A DNA stretch of 64,000 nt. It comes from Sphingomonas zeae (GTDB lineage Bacteria; Pseudomonadota; Alphaproteobacteria; Sphingomonadales; Sphingomonadaceae). The DNA lies in the NCBI RefSeq assembly GCF_014197135.1, contig NZ_JACIFA010000007.1, forward strand, positions 186,001 through 250,000, given 5' to 3'. Position numbers and translations under genes: made by a program. Under the pieces are notes generated by a model. The model was not told where the DNA came from, ran no database searches, and was given only the letters and a program-made list of their open reading frames with translations. Shown one piece after another: positions 8,944 to 17,228 of this stretch (position 1 is the stretch's first letter; each line of letters starts with the position of its first letter).

Positions 8944-9843
8944 CTAGAGCATCCGCCGCATCTGGCGCAGCACCGCCAGGCGCGCCGCGACCACAGCAAG
9001 CAGGACAAAGCCGAAGGGCAGCGCGACCAGCGCGCCCATATCCACCGGCCCCAGCCGCATCCCGCCCAACAATTCCGAATCGAGCGCCCCGACCTGTCCC
9101 GCGATCAGCAGGATGGCGCCCCCGGCCAGCACGCCACCCGCCACCGCGCCAATCCCGGCGTCGAGCGCGATCCGCCGCTGGAACAGGCGCGCGACCTGCC
9201 GGTCGGTCGCGCCGAGCATGTGGATGACCTCGATCGTGCCGCGATGCGCCTCCAGCCCCGCGCGGGCCGCCAGCATGACCACCGCCGTGGTCGCCGCCAG
9301 CATCAACAGGATGATCGCACCCGCAAGCCAGGCCGCCGTGTCGAGCAACCGCCCCACCGGCCCCAGCCAGGTGGCGTGCGCGTCGACCCGCGCGGCCGGG
9401 CTGGCCCGCGTCACCGCGCTGCGCACGCGGGCGATGGCGGCGCTGTCGTCGCTGGTCAGGTCGACATCGATCAACGCCGGCACCGGCAGGCCCGCCGCCT
9501 CTGCATCATCGCCCAGCCAGGGTTGCAGCATCCGCGCCAGATCGGCCTGTGCGACCGGCGTCGCGCGGGCGACATCGGACTGGGTCCGCAACACCGCCAG
9601 TACCTGCGCGGCGGCGGCGTCACGGCGCTGCGCCTCGCCCTCGACGATCTGGACGGTCAGCCGCCCTGCCATCTGCCGGTCGAGCGCGCCCGCCGCGCGC
9701 GCGGTCGCGAGGCCCGCCGCCCCGGCCAACAGGGTCAGGAACAGCATGATCGCGATCACCCAGCTCATGACATGAGCGCCACCGCCATCGTCCAGCGCGC
9801 GTGCCTCCGCGCCCGTCTCGCGGACCTTGGCGCCGCGCGTCAC
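8944..9843 (-). CDS. ftsX: Cell division protein FtsX (permease-like subunit)
   Basis: FtsX forms with FtsE a transporter-like complex at the septum that couples ATP hydrolysis to activation of peptidoglycan hydrolases. The 299-residue product has an N-terminal membrane segment (about 27-48), a periplasmic domain (about 50-165), and three further membrane segments (about 168-195, 225-248, 270-290) in the usual MacB/FtsX arrangement. The string EVIHMLGATDRQVARLFQRR is the typical cytoplasmic loop that contacts the ATPase. It starts at GTG 9843, overlapping the ftsE stop by four bases (GTGA), so the subunits are translationally coupled. Confidence 0.93.
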   Translation of the reverse strand: MTRGAKVRETGAEARALDDGGGAHVMSWVIAIMLFLTLLAGAAGLATARAAGALDRQMAGRLTVQIVEGEAQRRDAAAAQVLAVLRTQSDVARATPVAQADLARMLQPWLGDDAEAAGLPVPALIDVDLTSDDSAAIARVRSAVTRASPAARVDAHATWLGPVGRLLDTAAWLAGAIILLMLAATTAVVMLAARAGLEAHRGTIEVIHMLGATDRQVARLFQRRIALDAGIGAVAGGVLAGGAILLIAGQVGALDSELLGGMRLGPVDMGALVALPFGFVLLAVVAARLAVLRQMRRML

Positions 9844-10568
9844 AGCCCGCTCCGAACGATCGTCGAGGCGCGCGCCTCTGCAGGGGGCGGCATGGGCGGA
9901 TCGGGATCGACCAGCCGCCCGTGCTCGAGATGCAGGTGATGCGCGCCCGGCACCCGTTCGATCAGGTGCCAGTCATGCGTCGCCATGACGACCGTGGTGC
10001 CCAGCCGGTGGAGCGACTGGAACAGATGCAGCAGCCGCTCCGCCATCGCCGGGTCGACATTGCCCGTCGGTTCGTCGGCGACCAGCAGCTCGGGCCGCGC
10101 GATGACGGCCCGCGCGATCGCCACCCGTTGCTGCTCGCCGCCGGACAGGGTGGCGGGCCGTGCGCCTGCCCGCTCGGCAAGGCCGATCCAGTTCAGCATC
10201 TCGCGCACCGCGCGCGCAATCTCCGATTCGGCCATGCCCGCCACCCGCAGCGGCAGCGCGATATTGTCGGCGGCCGACAGATGCGGGATCAGCCGGAAAT
10301 CCTGGAACACCACCCCGATCCGCCGCCGGAAACCCGGCAGGCGACCGCGCGGCAGGATCACCGCATCCTCGCCGAACAGCCGGATGATGCCCCGGCTGGG
10401 CCGCTGCGACAGGTAGAGCAGGCGGAGCAACGAGGTCTTGCCCGCGCCGCTGGCCCCGGTCAGGAAATAAAATTGCCCCGACCGCAACGTGAAGCTGACG
10501 TCGCACAAGGTCTCTTCCCCGACGCCGTAGCGCAGGCCGACATTCTCGAACTGGACGATGTTCGCCAT
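9840..10568 (-). CDS. ftsE: Cell division ATP-binding protein FtsE
   Basis: ABC ATPase partner of FtsX. The 242-residue product carries Walker [10 protein letters not shown] (about 38-46), a Q-loop in [12 protein letters not shown], the signature TLSGGEQQR, Walker [13 protein letters not shown] and the H-loop [13 protein letters not shown]-type Q-loop and LPLRVAG spacing are typical of FtsE rather than LolD. First gene of the operon; the 160-base divergent gap to the zinc-ribbon gene should hold its promoter. Confidence 0.94.
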   Translation of the reverse strand: MANIVQFENVGLRYGVGEETLCDVSFTLRSGQFYFLTGASGAGKTSLLRLLYLSQRPSRGIIRLFGEDAVILPRGRLPGFRRRIGVVFQDFRLIPHLSAADNIALPLRVAGMAESEIARAVREMLNWIGLAERAGARPATLSGGEQQRVAIARAVIARPELLVADEPTGNVDPAMAERLLHLFQSLHRLGTTVVMATHDWHLIERVPGAHHLHLEHGRLVDPDPPMPPPAEARASTIVRSGL

Positions 10569-10729
10569 GCCTTCATGGCCTTGGCATGGCCCGGCCCGCG
10601 CTTCAAGTTCCGCGCTTCACGCTTGCCACGCCTAGGGGCGGCGTGCTTACTGGATCATCAAAGGGGCCTGACTGATAGGGATGGCCCTGTCCGTCCGTCG
10701 AACCGTCCTGTCCTGAAGTGCCCCACCGC

Positions 10730-11458
10730 ATGATCCTCGAATGCCCTGAGTGCCGCACCCGCTATCTGGTGCCCGACAGCGCGATCGGGCCGGAGGGGCG
10801 GACCGTGCGCTGCGCCAATTGCCGGCACAGCTGGTTCCAGGCGCCGCCGGAGCTTGAGCCCGAACCCGAACTGCCGCTGCCCCCGGTCGCGTCCGCGACG
10901 GAGGACAGCGAGGCCCTGGCCGAGCCGCCGCCCGCGCCACCCGTCATCGTACCGCCGCCCGCACCACCGATCCTGGCCCAGGAGGATGCGGGCTTCGACG
11001 CCTTCGCGCACCGGCCGCCTTTCCGCGCGCGGCGCAATCCGGTGCGCCGCTGGACCATCGGCGCGGTGCTCGCGGGGCTGTTGATGCTGGTCGCGACCGG
11101 CGCGATCCTGTGGACCGGAATGCCGGGCATCGGCGGATGGTTCGGGCTGGGCAGCACGGAATCGGCGCTTGAGCTGCGCTCCAACCCGATCGAGCGGCGC
11201 GAGCTGGAAAACGGGTCGGAGCTGTTCGCCATTTCGGGCCAGATCATCAACCCCTCCGCCACCGCGCAGCGAGTGCCCGACCTTCGCGCCGAGCTGAAGG
11301 ACGCGCAGGGTCGCGTGGTCTTCTCCTGGGCCATCGCGCCGCAACAGCGAACGCTGGGGCCGGGCGCGTCGATGGACTTCAATTCCGCCAAGCTCGACGT
11401 GCCGCCCAGCTCCAAGCGACTGGACCTGAGCTTTGCGGGAGAGGGTAGCGCGAACTGA
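10730..11458 (+). CDS. Zinc-ribbon (MJ0042-type) single-pass membrane protein
   Basis: The N-terminus is a CxxC...CxxC zinc ribbon of the MJ0042 type ([15 protein letters not shown], then [12 protein letters not shown], residues 1-38). A Pro/Glu-rich linker (about 43-90), one membrane helix (about 108-130, [16 protein letters not shown]) and a C-terminal domain of beta character (about 140-240, with [11 protein letters not shown]) resembling DUF3426 follow. The function of this architecture is unknown; the ribbon faces the cytoplasm and the C-terminal part the periplasm. The start at 10730 begins directly at the ribbon; an ATG four codons upstream is less likely. It diverges from ftsE, so co-regulation with division genes is conceivable. 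Confidence 0.82.
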   Translation: MILECPECRTRYLVPDSAIGPEGRTVRCANCRHSWFQAPPELEPEPELPLPPVASATEDSEALAEPPPAPPVIVPPPAPPILAQEDAGFDAFAHRPPFRARRNPVRRWTIGAVLAGLLMLVATGAILWTGMPGIGGWFGLGSTESALELRSNPIERRELENGSELFAISGQIINPSATAQRVPDLRAELKDAQGRVVFSWAIAPQQRTLGPGASMDFNSAKLDVPPSSKRLDLSFAGEGSAN

Positions 11459-11472
11459 CGCTTTGGGGCGCA

Positions 11473-11507
11473 GGCTTGGCTCCGCTCAGCCTGAGCGAAG
11501 CCAAGCC
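11473..11507. terminator. Long inverted repeat between convergent genes (second repeat type)
   Basis: A 16-bp stem with one mismatch (GGCTTGGCTCCGCTCA and its complement) around the loop GCC fills the gap between the zinc-ribbon gene and the converging MATE gene. Its core TCCGCTCAGCCTGAGCGAA recurs with one change at 60691-60709, again between convergent genes. It is probably a bidirectional terminator or 3'-end protector; no long U-run follows. Confidence 0.65.
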
Positions 11508-11511
11508 CATA

Positions 11512-12867
11512 TTACGCCCGCAACCGCCGCGCGATGACCACGAATCGCGCGCCGTGCAGAATCGCGGCCACCAGCATCCCCATGCCCGAGGCCCAGGCCA
11601 GCGCAGGTGCGCCCCACCCGGTCGCGACCAGCCACCAGCCGACACCGCCGGTGACGAGGAAATAGGCGATGATGCTGTTGATCCCCGCCGCTACCTGATC
11701 GCCCAGCGAGCGTAGCGCATAGACCAGGGCCACCTGCACCCCGTCGAACAGGATGAACGGCGCCCAGATCATCAGCATGGCGACCGCCGCCGCGCGCGCC
11801 TCGGGCAAGGCGGGGAACAGGGCGACGACCGCCTGAGGAAGGGTCCACAGCGCCAGGCTGCACGCGCCCATGGTCAATGCGACCATTGCGACCGCCAGCA
11901 CCGTACGCGACACCGCCGCCGACGCCATTCCCTCTCCCACAGCATTGCCCGCACGCACCCCCGCCGCCGATCCCAGCCCGATCGCCAGCGCGAAGGTGAC
12001 GTTGTGGACCGAAAAGACGATCTGGAACCCATGCGCGGTCGCATCTCCCAGCCGGGTCGATAGCGCGATCAGGATGGCGAATCCGGCCAGCTCCAGTCCC
12101 GAGGCGATGGCGGGTACCAGGCCGAATCGCGCCAGTCCGGCCGCGCCAGCCAGCGTCGGCACCCAAGCGGCGCGGTCCATCCGCCGCACGCCCCGCTGCC
12201 CCCCGCGCGGCAGGCGCATCGCGCTGGCCACCATCGCCACCGCGCCCAGGGCGGAGGCGATTACCGTCGCCAGCGCCGCACCGACAGCCCCCAACGCAGG
12301 AAATCCCATCTCGCCCCCCGCCAGCGCCCAGGCAAGCAGGGCATTGATCGGCAGGATCGAGAGGTTGACCACCGTCACCCGGCGCGGACGGCTGATCCCT
12401 TCCAGGAAGAAGCTGGCGGCGATCAGGACCATCTGGAACGGATAGCCCAGCGCCATCACCGCCACGACACGCGCGCCTGGCTCGACCAGTGATGGCGCGA
12501 CCCCGATTCCGGCGAGCAGGGCCGCGCCGCCCAGCCCCAGGATCAGCATCGCCGCCACGCCGAGTATCAGCCCCAACACCATCCCGTCGCGCAGCGCCTG
12601 GCCCGTCGCGGGCAGATCGCCCGCCCCGTCCGCGCGCGAGGCGCGGACCAGCACGCCCGACAGCCACGCCAGCCCGGTGACGATCGCGATATAGGTCAGC
12701 GAACGGCTGGCAGAGAGCGCCGCGACCTCATGCTCGCCGACCCGGCCGACCACGATCACATCGGTGACGTGCAGGATCGTCCAGTTGAGACTGGTCAACA
12801 TCACGGGCCATGCCAGGCTCAACAGGCGGCGCGCCTCGGCACGGTCGGGGCGGAGAGAAAGCGTCAT
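11512..12867 (-). CDS. MATE family multidrug/organic cation exporter
   Basis: A 451-residue inner-membrane protein with about twelve hydrophobic segments in two similar halves, as in NorM-type exporters that expel drugs or cationic toxins in exchange for Na+ or H+. N-terminal LAWPVMLTSLNWTILHVTDV and the central ARFGLVPAIASGLELAGF/GDATAHGFQIVFSV segments are family-typical. A divergent tRNA-Leu lies upstream, and the zinc-ribbon gene converges downstream across an inverted repeat. The ATG at 12867 is preceded by GGGACAGGG. The substrate cannot be predicted. Confidence 0.92.
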   Translation of the reverse strand: MTLSLRPDRAEARRLLSLAWPVMLTSLNWTILHVTDVIVVGRVGEHEVAALSASRSLTYIAIVTGLAWLSGVLVRASRADGAGDLPATGQALRDGMVLGLILGVAAMLILGLGGAALLAGIGVAPSLVEPGARVVAVMALGYPFQMVLIAASFFLEGISRPRRVTVVNLSILPINALLAWALAGGEMGFPALGAVGAALATVIASALGAVAMVASAMRLPRGGQRGVRRMDRAAWVPTLAGAAGLARFGLVPAIASGLELAGFAILIALSTRLGDATAHGFQIVFSVHNVTFALAIGLGSAAGVRAGNAVGEGMASAAVSRTVLAVAMVALTMGACSLALWTLPQAVVALFPALPEARAAAVAMLMIWAPFILFDGVQVALVYALRSLGDQVAAGINSIIAYFLVTGGVGWWLVATGWGAPALAWASGMGMLVAAILHGARFVVIARRLRA

Positions 12868-12944
12868 GCCCTGTCCCTAATGCCTGGGACGCGCAGAAAG
12901 AACCGTCGGTCGATCCAACAAATTCCCATCACCGACGAAAGGCA

Positions 12945-12970
12945 TTGCGCTGCCCGTATCGCTTTGCTAG
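12945..12970 (+). promoter_or_regulatory. Possible promoter of tRNA-Leu
   Basis: TTGCGC (12945-12950) followed after 14 bases by TGCTAG (12965-12970), or after 17 bases by TAGGGG, about 40 bases ahead of the mature tRNA 5' end. It is the only -35/-10 like pair I see in the 150-base divergent gap with the MATE gene. The spacing is not ideal, so this is tentative. Confidence 0.3.
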
Positions 12971-13018
12971 GGGCACCCGCCTACCAGCCCTCCGGCTTGC
13001 CGGTGGTGACTATCGAGT

Positions 13019-13105
13019 GCGGTCGTGGCGGAATTGGTAGACGCGCAACGTTGAGGTCGTTGTGGCCGAAAGGCCGTGGAAGTTCGAGTCTTCTCGACCG
13101 CACCA
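13019..13105 (+). tRNA. tRNA-Leu (anticodon GAG), CCA encoded
   Basis: Acceptor stem GCGGTCG (13019-13025) pairs with CGACCGC (13095-13101), followed by ACCA. The anticodon stem-loop CAACG-TTGAGGT-CGTTG puts GAG at 13053-13055. A long variable arm (GTGGCCGAAAGGCCGT region) marks a class II tRNA, and the T-arm reads GTTCGAGTC. It reads CUU/CUC leucine codons. The 3' CCA is genomically encoded. Confidence 0.97.
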
Positions 13106-13143
13106 GATTTTTCGAAAAACCCATCAAACGGTCCTGGGCATCA

Positions 13144-13158
13144 TCCCGCCCGGCGGGA
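13144..13158. terminator. Short hairpin between tRNA-Leu and the convergent PilZ gene
   Basis: TCCCGCC-C-GGCGGGA gives a 7-bp perfect stem in the 61-base gap between the tRNA end and the stop of the opposing PilZ gene. It has no U-tract. It may help end both transcripts. Confidence 0.35.
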
Positions 13159-13166
13159 CCTTGCGC

Positions 13167-13757
13167 TTATCGAAAGCCGACGATCGCGGCGAGCGTGTCC
13201 ATCGCCAGCGGCGAGACGAAGCGAAAGCCGAAATGGCCGTCCTTGACCCAGCAGACCGTCCCCGAGACCACCGTCCCGATCGGACGAACGATGATATGTC
13301 CCGCCAGACCCGGCTGGATCGGTCCTTCGGCGACCAGCTTGGCGCCACCGGCCGACACGTCGAGCATCGCCGAGGTGAATTTATGCGTTCCCAGCCGGAC
13401 ATCGGCGGACAGCGTGACGGGAAAACGGGGAGGACGCGGAACCGAGCCATCCTCATTTTCATGCAGGAAGATGCGCTCATAGGGCTGGGGCGAATCGAAC
13501 TGCACGCCCGCCTTGCGACCGTTCACCCAGCGGACCACGCCCGATACGGGCGGCAGCCCGCGCACCTCGATGCACACCGGATCCCCAACCGCCGGAACCT
13601 GGACGAACCGGGCCATCAGGCCGGAGGCGGAGATATTATGGACCAGGCATACGCCAGGCACATCGCCGCAGACTTTGCCGAGCAGAAGGACGGCCGAATG
13701 CCGCTTGCCCGCGCGGCGCTCCGCCGACGTGCTCTGCTGCTGTTCGACCTCTTCCAT
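13167..13757 (-). CDS. Tandem PilZ-domain protein, putative c-di-GMP receptor
   Basis: Two PilZ-like domains in 196 residues. The first (about 12-95) has the c-di-GMP signature: RxxxR as RAGKR, and NISASG. The second (about 105-190) keeps DVSAGG but has only PRPPR where RxxxR is expected, so it may not bind nucleotide. PilZ proteins relay c-di-GMP to motility, polysaccharide or envelope functions. I start at ATG 13757, which has a strong GGAAGGGG Shine-Dalgarno; a TTG at 13802 would extend it by 15 residues without a site. A GGDEF protein that could supply the ligand is encoded at 29.4 kb, but no functional link is shown. Confidence 0.83.
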   Translation of the reverse strand: MEEVEQQQSTSAERRAGKRHSAVLLLGKVCGDVPGVCLVHNISASGLMARFVQVPAVGDPVCIEVRGLPPVSGVVRWVNGRKAGVQFDSPQPYERIFLHENEDGSVPRPPRFPVTLSADVRLGTHKFTSAMLDVSAGGAKLVAEGPIQPGLAGHIIVRPIGTVVSGTVCWVKDGHFGFRFVSPLAMDTLAAIVGFR

Positions 13758-13954
13758 CCCTGCCCCTTCCGCCCATTTCGACACCTTAGGCGATATCCCC
13801 AATTCGGCATTCGGCTTCTGTAATAACCGATCCCATATAAAAAACTAATAACATCCGCCCTGCCGCGACGCCGTGGTTCAGCGCAGCGCAATCCGCGGCG
13901 CGGCATCGGCCGCTTGTGGTCATCTCCAAAGCCCTGTAATTCGCGAGCCGTCCC

Positions 13955-16159
13955 ATGCCTCGCGCGTCGTCTTCCCGGTCGTCCCGGCCCCGCTCCTCCA
14001 AGCCCCGCTCTCCCTGGCGGCGCCGGATCGTCGTAACCCTGCAGGTCCTGATCGGGCTGGCCGTGCTGGCGGTCGGTGCGCTGGTCATCGCGGTCTTCGT
14101 GGCCAAGTCGCAGCTGCCGAGCTTCGAGGAGCTGAAATCCTCGCCCAACGGCCAGATGATCCGCGTCCATGCCGCCGACGGCACGGTGATCGTCTCGCTC
14201 GGGCCGAGCTATGGCGAATGGCTGTCCTATGATCGAATTCCGATCGTCATGCGTGACGCGACGATCGCGGTCGAGGATCGCCGGTTTCGCCAGCATCCCG
14301 GCGTCGACCCGATCGGCATCGCCCGCTCGGTCGCGGTCCGCCTGGAAAAGGGTCGCTGGAAACAGGGCGGCTCGACCATCACCCAGCAGATCACCCGCAC
14401 CATCTTCCTGAACAACCAGAAGAAGTTCGGCCGTAAGTTCCGCGAGGCGATCCTGGCGCTGGCGATGGAGCTGAAATTCTCGAAGAACCAGATCCTCGAA
14501 CTGTATCTGAACAAGGTCTATTATGGCGGCGGCGCCTATGGCATCGACGCGGCGGCCCGCAAGTTCTTCGGGCACGGCGCCGAGCATCTGAGCCTGTCGG
14601 AAGCCGCCGTGATCGCCGGGCTGGTCAAGGCGCCGTCCAACTATTCGCCGACCGCCGATGCCGAGGCCGCCGTCGGCCGCGCGGGCGTGGTCATCCGGCA
14701 GATGGAGCGCAACGGCTTCATCACGCCCGATCAGGCCGCCAATGCCGACCCGCAGGCGCTCAAGCTCGCCCCCGAGCCCAAGCAGAATTCGGTCCGCTAT
14801 TTCACCGACTGGGCGCTGCCTCAGCTCGACACGCTGATCGACGAGCAGAGCGCGCCGCTCGACGTATGGACGACGCTCGACCTCAATATGCAGCGCGCCG
14901 CCGATGCCGCGATTCGCAAGGACGCGCCGCCGGGGACGCAAGGCGCGCTGGTCAGCCTGGACCGCGACGGCGGGGTGCGCGCGATGGTCGGCGGCCTCGA
15001 TTACGTGTCCACCAATTACAACCGCGCGACGACGGCGGTTCGCCAGCCGGGATCGGCGTTCAAGCTGTTCGTCTATCTCGCCGCGCTGGAGGCGGGCCAC
15101 AAGCCCGAGGACCAGGTGGTCGATGAGCCCGTCACCATCGACGGCTGGAGCCCGCGCAACGATTCGCGCCGCAATTCGGGCAGCGTCTCGCTTCGCACCG
15201 CCTTCGCCTATTCGCTGAACACGGTGGCGGCGAAGCTGGGCCAGGAGGTCGGGTTCCAGACGGTCGCCGACATGGCGCGCCGCTTCGGCATCACCACCCC
15301 GGTCAACACCCATCCCTCGATGGTGCTCGGCACGTCGGAGGTCCATGTGATCGACATGGTCGCCGCCTTTGCCAGCATCTCCAACAAGGGGGTGAAGGTG
15401 ACGCCCTATGGCATCACCAAGGTCGTGGCGAACGGCCAGACCATCTACACGCATGAGGTGGACCGCAGCCATGTGCTGGTCGCGCCCTATGTCGCGGCCG
15501 AAATGACCGACCTGCTGCAGACCGCGGTCAATACCGGCACCGGTCGTGCCGCCCAGATCGGGCGGCCGGTCGCGGGCAAGACGGGGACGACGACCAGTTC
15601 CAAGGATGGCTGGTTCCTGGGCTTCTCCAGCGGGATTACCACGGGCGTCTGGATGGGCCGCGACAATGGCAAGCCGGTTGCCGGGCTGCACGGCGGCACC
15701 GCGCCCGCCAGGGCCTTTGCCGATTACATGCGCGTCGCGGTCGCCAACCGCCCGATCGAGCAGTTCGACACCCAGGTCACGCTGCCCGAATGGCAGCTGG
15801 AGCCCGATGAGGAGAGCTATTTCGGCCAGCCCGACAATGGCGTTGCGGCGGTCGATGCCGATGGCAACCCGCTGCCCCCGCCCAGCGCGGGCGCGGCCGA
15901 GGATGGCAGCGAGGCGGTCGAGATTCCGACTCACCGCGAGCCGGGCGCCCCCGTGCCGATCCAGCAGCCGCAGCCGGGCGCCCCGCCCCAGCAGCAACAG
16001 CCTGCTCAGGCCCCTGTGCCGCCGCAGCGGCTGGATCAGGCGTGGATCGACCGGGTGACCGGCCGCGGCGCGGGCGGAGCGTCACGCGATCCGCGCACCC
16101 CCGCCAACGGCCAACGCGGCTTACCCCGCGAGCGTCAGGACGACCGACCGAACCAGTGA
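13955..16159 (+). CDS. Penicillin-binding protein 1A (bifunctional transglycosylase/transpeptidase)
   Basis: Class A PBP that polymerises and cross-links peptidoglycan. The 734-residue product has a basic Ser/Arg-rich cytoplasmic tail (1-24), a membrane anchor (about 25-51), and a GT51 domain with catalytic E107 in AVEDRRFRQHPG and the QGGSTITQQ motif (137-145). A transpeptidase domain follows with S367-x-x-K370 (SAFK), S420-L-N and K542-T-G. A Pro/Gln-rich low-complexity tail (about 640-734) follows the catalytic core. The gene ends 25 bases inside the converging YgjP-type gene. The 13803-13954 gap upstream contains an unusually AT-rich patch (about 13820-13855) that may hold divergent promoters for this gene and the PilZ gene. 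Confidence 0.95.
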   Translation: MPRASSSRSSRPRSSKPRSPWRRRIVVTLQVLIGLAVLAVGALVIAVFVAKSQLPSFEELKSSPNGQMIRVHAADGTVIVSLGPSYGEWLSYDRIPIVMRDATIAVEDRRFRQHPGVDPIGIARSVAVRLEKGRWKQGGSTITQQITRTIFLNNQKKFGRKFREAILALAMELKFSKNQILELYLNKVYYGGGAYGIDAAARKFFGHGAEHLSLSEAAVIAGLVKAPSNYSPTADAEAAVGRAGVVIRQMERNGFITPDQAANADPQALKLAPEPKQNSVRYFTDWALPQLDTLIDEQSAPLDVWTTLDLNMQRAADAAIRKDAPPGTQGALVSLDRDGGVRAMVGGLDYVSTNYNRATTAVRQPGSAFKLFVYLAALEAGHKPEDQVVDEPVTIDGWSPRNDSRRNSGSVSLRTAFAYSLNTVAAKLGQEVGFQTVADMARRFGITTPVNTHPSMVLGTSEVHVIDMVAAFASISNKGVKVTPYGITKVVANGQTIYTHEVDRSHVLVAPYVAAEMTDLLQTAVNTGTGRAAQIGRPVAGKTGTTTSSKDGWFLGFSSGITTGVWMGRDNGKPVAGLHGGTAPARAFADYMRVAVANRPIEQFDTQVTLPEWQLEPDEESYFGQPDNGVAAVDADGNPLPPPSAGAAEDGSEAVEIPTHREPGAPVPIQQPQPGAPPQQQQPAQAPVPPQRLDQAWIDRVTGRGAGGASRDPRTPANGQRGLPRERQDDRPNQ

Positions 16160-16803
16160 AGCCCCGCGCCATGCTGCCGCAACCAGGCGGTGGCGGGGCC
16201 TGGGTCCGCGCCCAACAGCTCGCCGACGAGCGCGTGGAAGGCGGGGGCGTGGTTCATATGGACGCGGTGCGCGACTTCGTGCGCCACGGTCGCGCGGCGG
16301 ACATAGTCCGGCGCCAGGATCAGCCGCCAGCTATAGCGGATCGCGCCGGTCGAGGCGCAGCTTCCCCAGCGCGCCTTGGGATCGGCGACGCTGACCTTGG
16401 ATACGGTGACCCCTGCCGCCCGCGCGACTTCCGCCGTTTCGCGCGCCAGCGTTTCCAGCGCCTGTCGCTTCAGCCACGCCTCGACCCGGCGTCCCAACGT
16501 CTCGACCGGGCCGGAGGCGATCAGACGGTCGCCGTCACGCTGGATGACGCGGGCGCGACCTTCTTCCCATTCCAGCGTCAGCACGGTGTCGCCGAACGGG
16601 ATCGACGCCCCCGGCACGAAGGGGCGGGGATGCGGCAGGCGCGCACGCTGGGCGGCGATCCAGTCCTTCTTGTCCTTGGCCCAGGCGAGCGCCTTTTTCA
16701 GCCCCGCCCGCCTGGGCACGACCAGCCGCGCGGTGCCGGTCGCGGGATCGACGCTCAGGCGGATGGTCTTGGCCGTGGGGTGCCGCACGACTTCGTCGAT
16801 CAC
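16135..16803 (-). CDS. YgjP/SprT-like M48-type metallopeptidase family protein
   Basis: A 222-residue protein of the YgjP family (WLM/DUF45), presumed zinc metalloproteases. The metal site is visible as HEVAHRVHMNHAPAFHALV (about 174-192), i.e. HExxH plus a downstream His. The preceding ARWGSC motif is characteristic. Cellular substrates are unknown; homologues are discussed as SprT-like or DNA-protein cross-link related but without firm evidence. It starts at GTG 16803, overlapping the YcgN stop by four bases (GTGA). Its 3' end overlaps the PBP1A gene tail to tail by 25 bases. Confidence 0.87.
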   Translation of the reverse strand: MIDEVVRHPTAKTIRLSVDPATGTARLVVPRRAGLKKALAWAKDKKDWIAAQRARLPHPRPFVPGASIPFGDTVLTLEWEEGRARVIQRDGDRLIASGPVETLGRRVEAWLKRQALETLARETAEVARAAGVTVSKVSVADPKARWGSCASTGAIRYSWRLILAPDYVRRATVAHEVAHRVHMNHAPAFHALVGELLGADPGPATAWLRQHGAGLHWFGRSS

Positions 16804-17228
16804 AATTCCCGGTCCACGATATGGTTCTCGAAATCGCCCGCATCATCCTCGCTGATCGTCCAGCCGCGCACCGACTGCCCGGCGCGGTGCACCGCCTCAC
16901 GATCACCGCAGATCAGGTAATGCCAGTCGGGCAACGGCTCGTTCGCCGCGCGCAGGCGATAGGCGCAGGTGGTGGGCAGCCAGTCGATCGACCGGACATT
17001 GCCCATGGTCAGCCGCACGCATTCGCTGACAAAGGCGCGGCGGTGGCGATAGTTGGAGCATTGCCCGCTGCGCCGGTCGAGCAGGCGGCAGGCGACGTTG
17101 GTCGGCACCAGCTCGCCCGTCTCCTCATCCTCCAGCTTGTGGATGCAGCATTTGCCGCAGCCGTCGCACAGCGCCTCCCACTGCGCGCGGTCGAGGCTTT
17201 CGATCGGCTTTTCCCAGAAACGCTCCAT
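16800..17228 (-). CDS. YcgN family cysteine cluster protein (UPF0260)
   Basis: A 142-residue protein of the YkgJ/YcgN cysteine cluster group. Conserved cysteines appear in LCDGCGKCCIHKL, NVACRLLD, SGQCSNY, VSECVRL and PTTCAYR, ending with LICGD. They probably bind metal or an iron-sulfur cluster; no function is established. The start ATG (17226-17228) shares its A with the TGA of the upstream sco gene, so the pair is coupled. An ATG four codons upstream would overlap sco without a family match. Confidence 0.9.
   Translation of the reverse strand: MERFWEKPIESLDRAQWEALCDGCGKCCIHKLEDEETGELVPTNVACRLLDRRSGQCSNYRHRRAFVSECVRLTMGNVRSIDWLPTTCAYRLRAANEPLPDWHYLICGDREAVHRAGQSVRGWTISEDDAGDFENHIVDREL

Noticed and set aside
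9838-10568. FtsE as LolD-type lipoprotein exporter ATPase
   Set aside because: The coupled partner is a four-helix FtsX-type permease with a short periplasmic domain, and no LolC/E gene is present.
12868-13018. Additional tRNA or small RNA upstream of tRNA-Leu
   Set aside because: No second cloverleaf or T-arm motif is present; only a possible promoter.
13616-15997. A 793-codon open frame on the minus strand
   Set aside because: It is antisense to the PBP1A gene, which has all catalytic motifs; the mirror frame has none.
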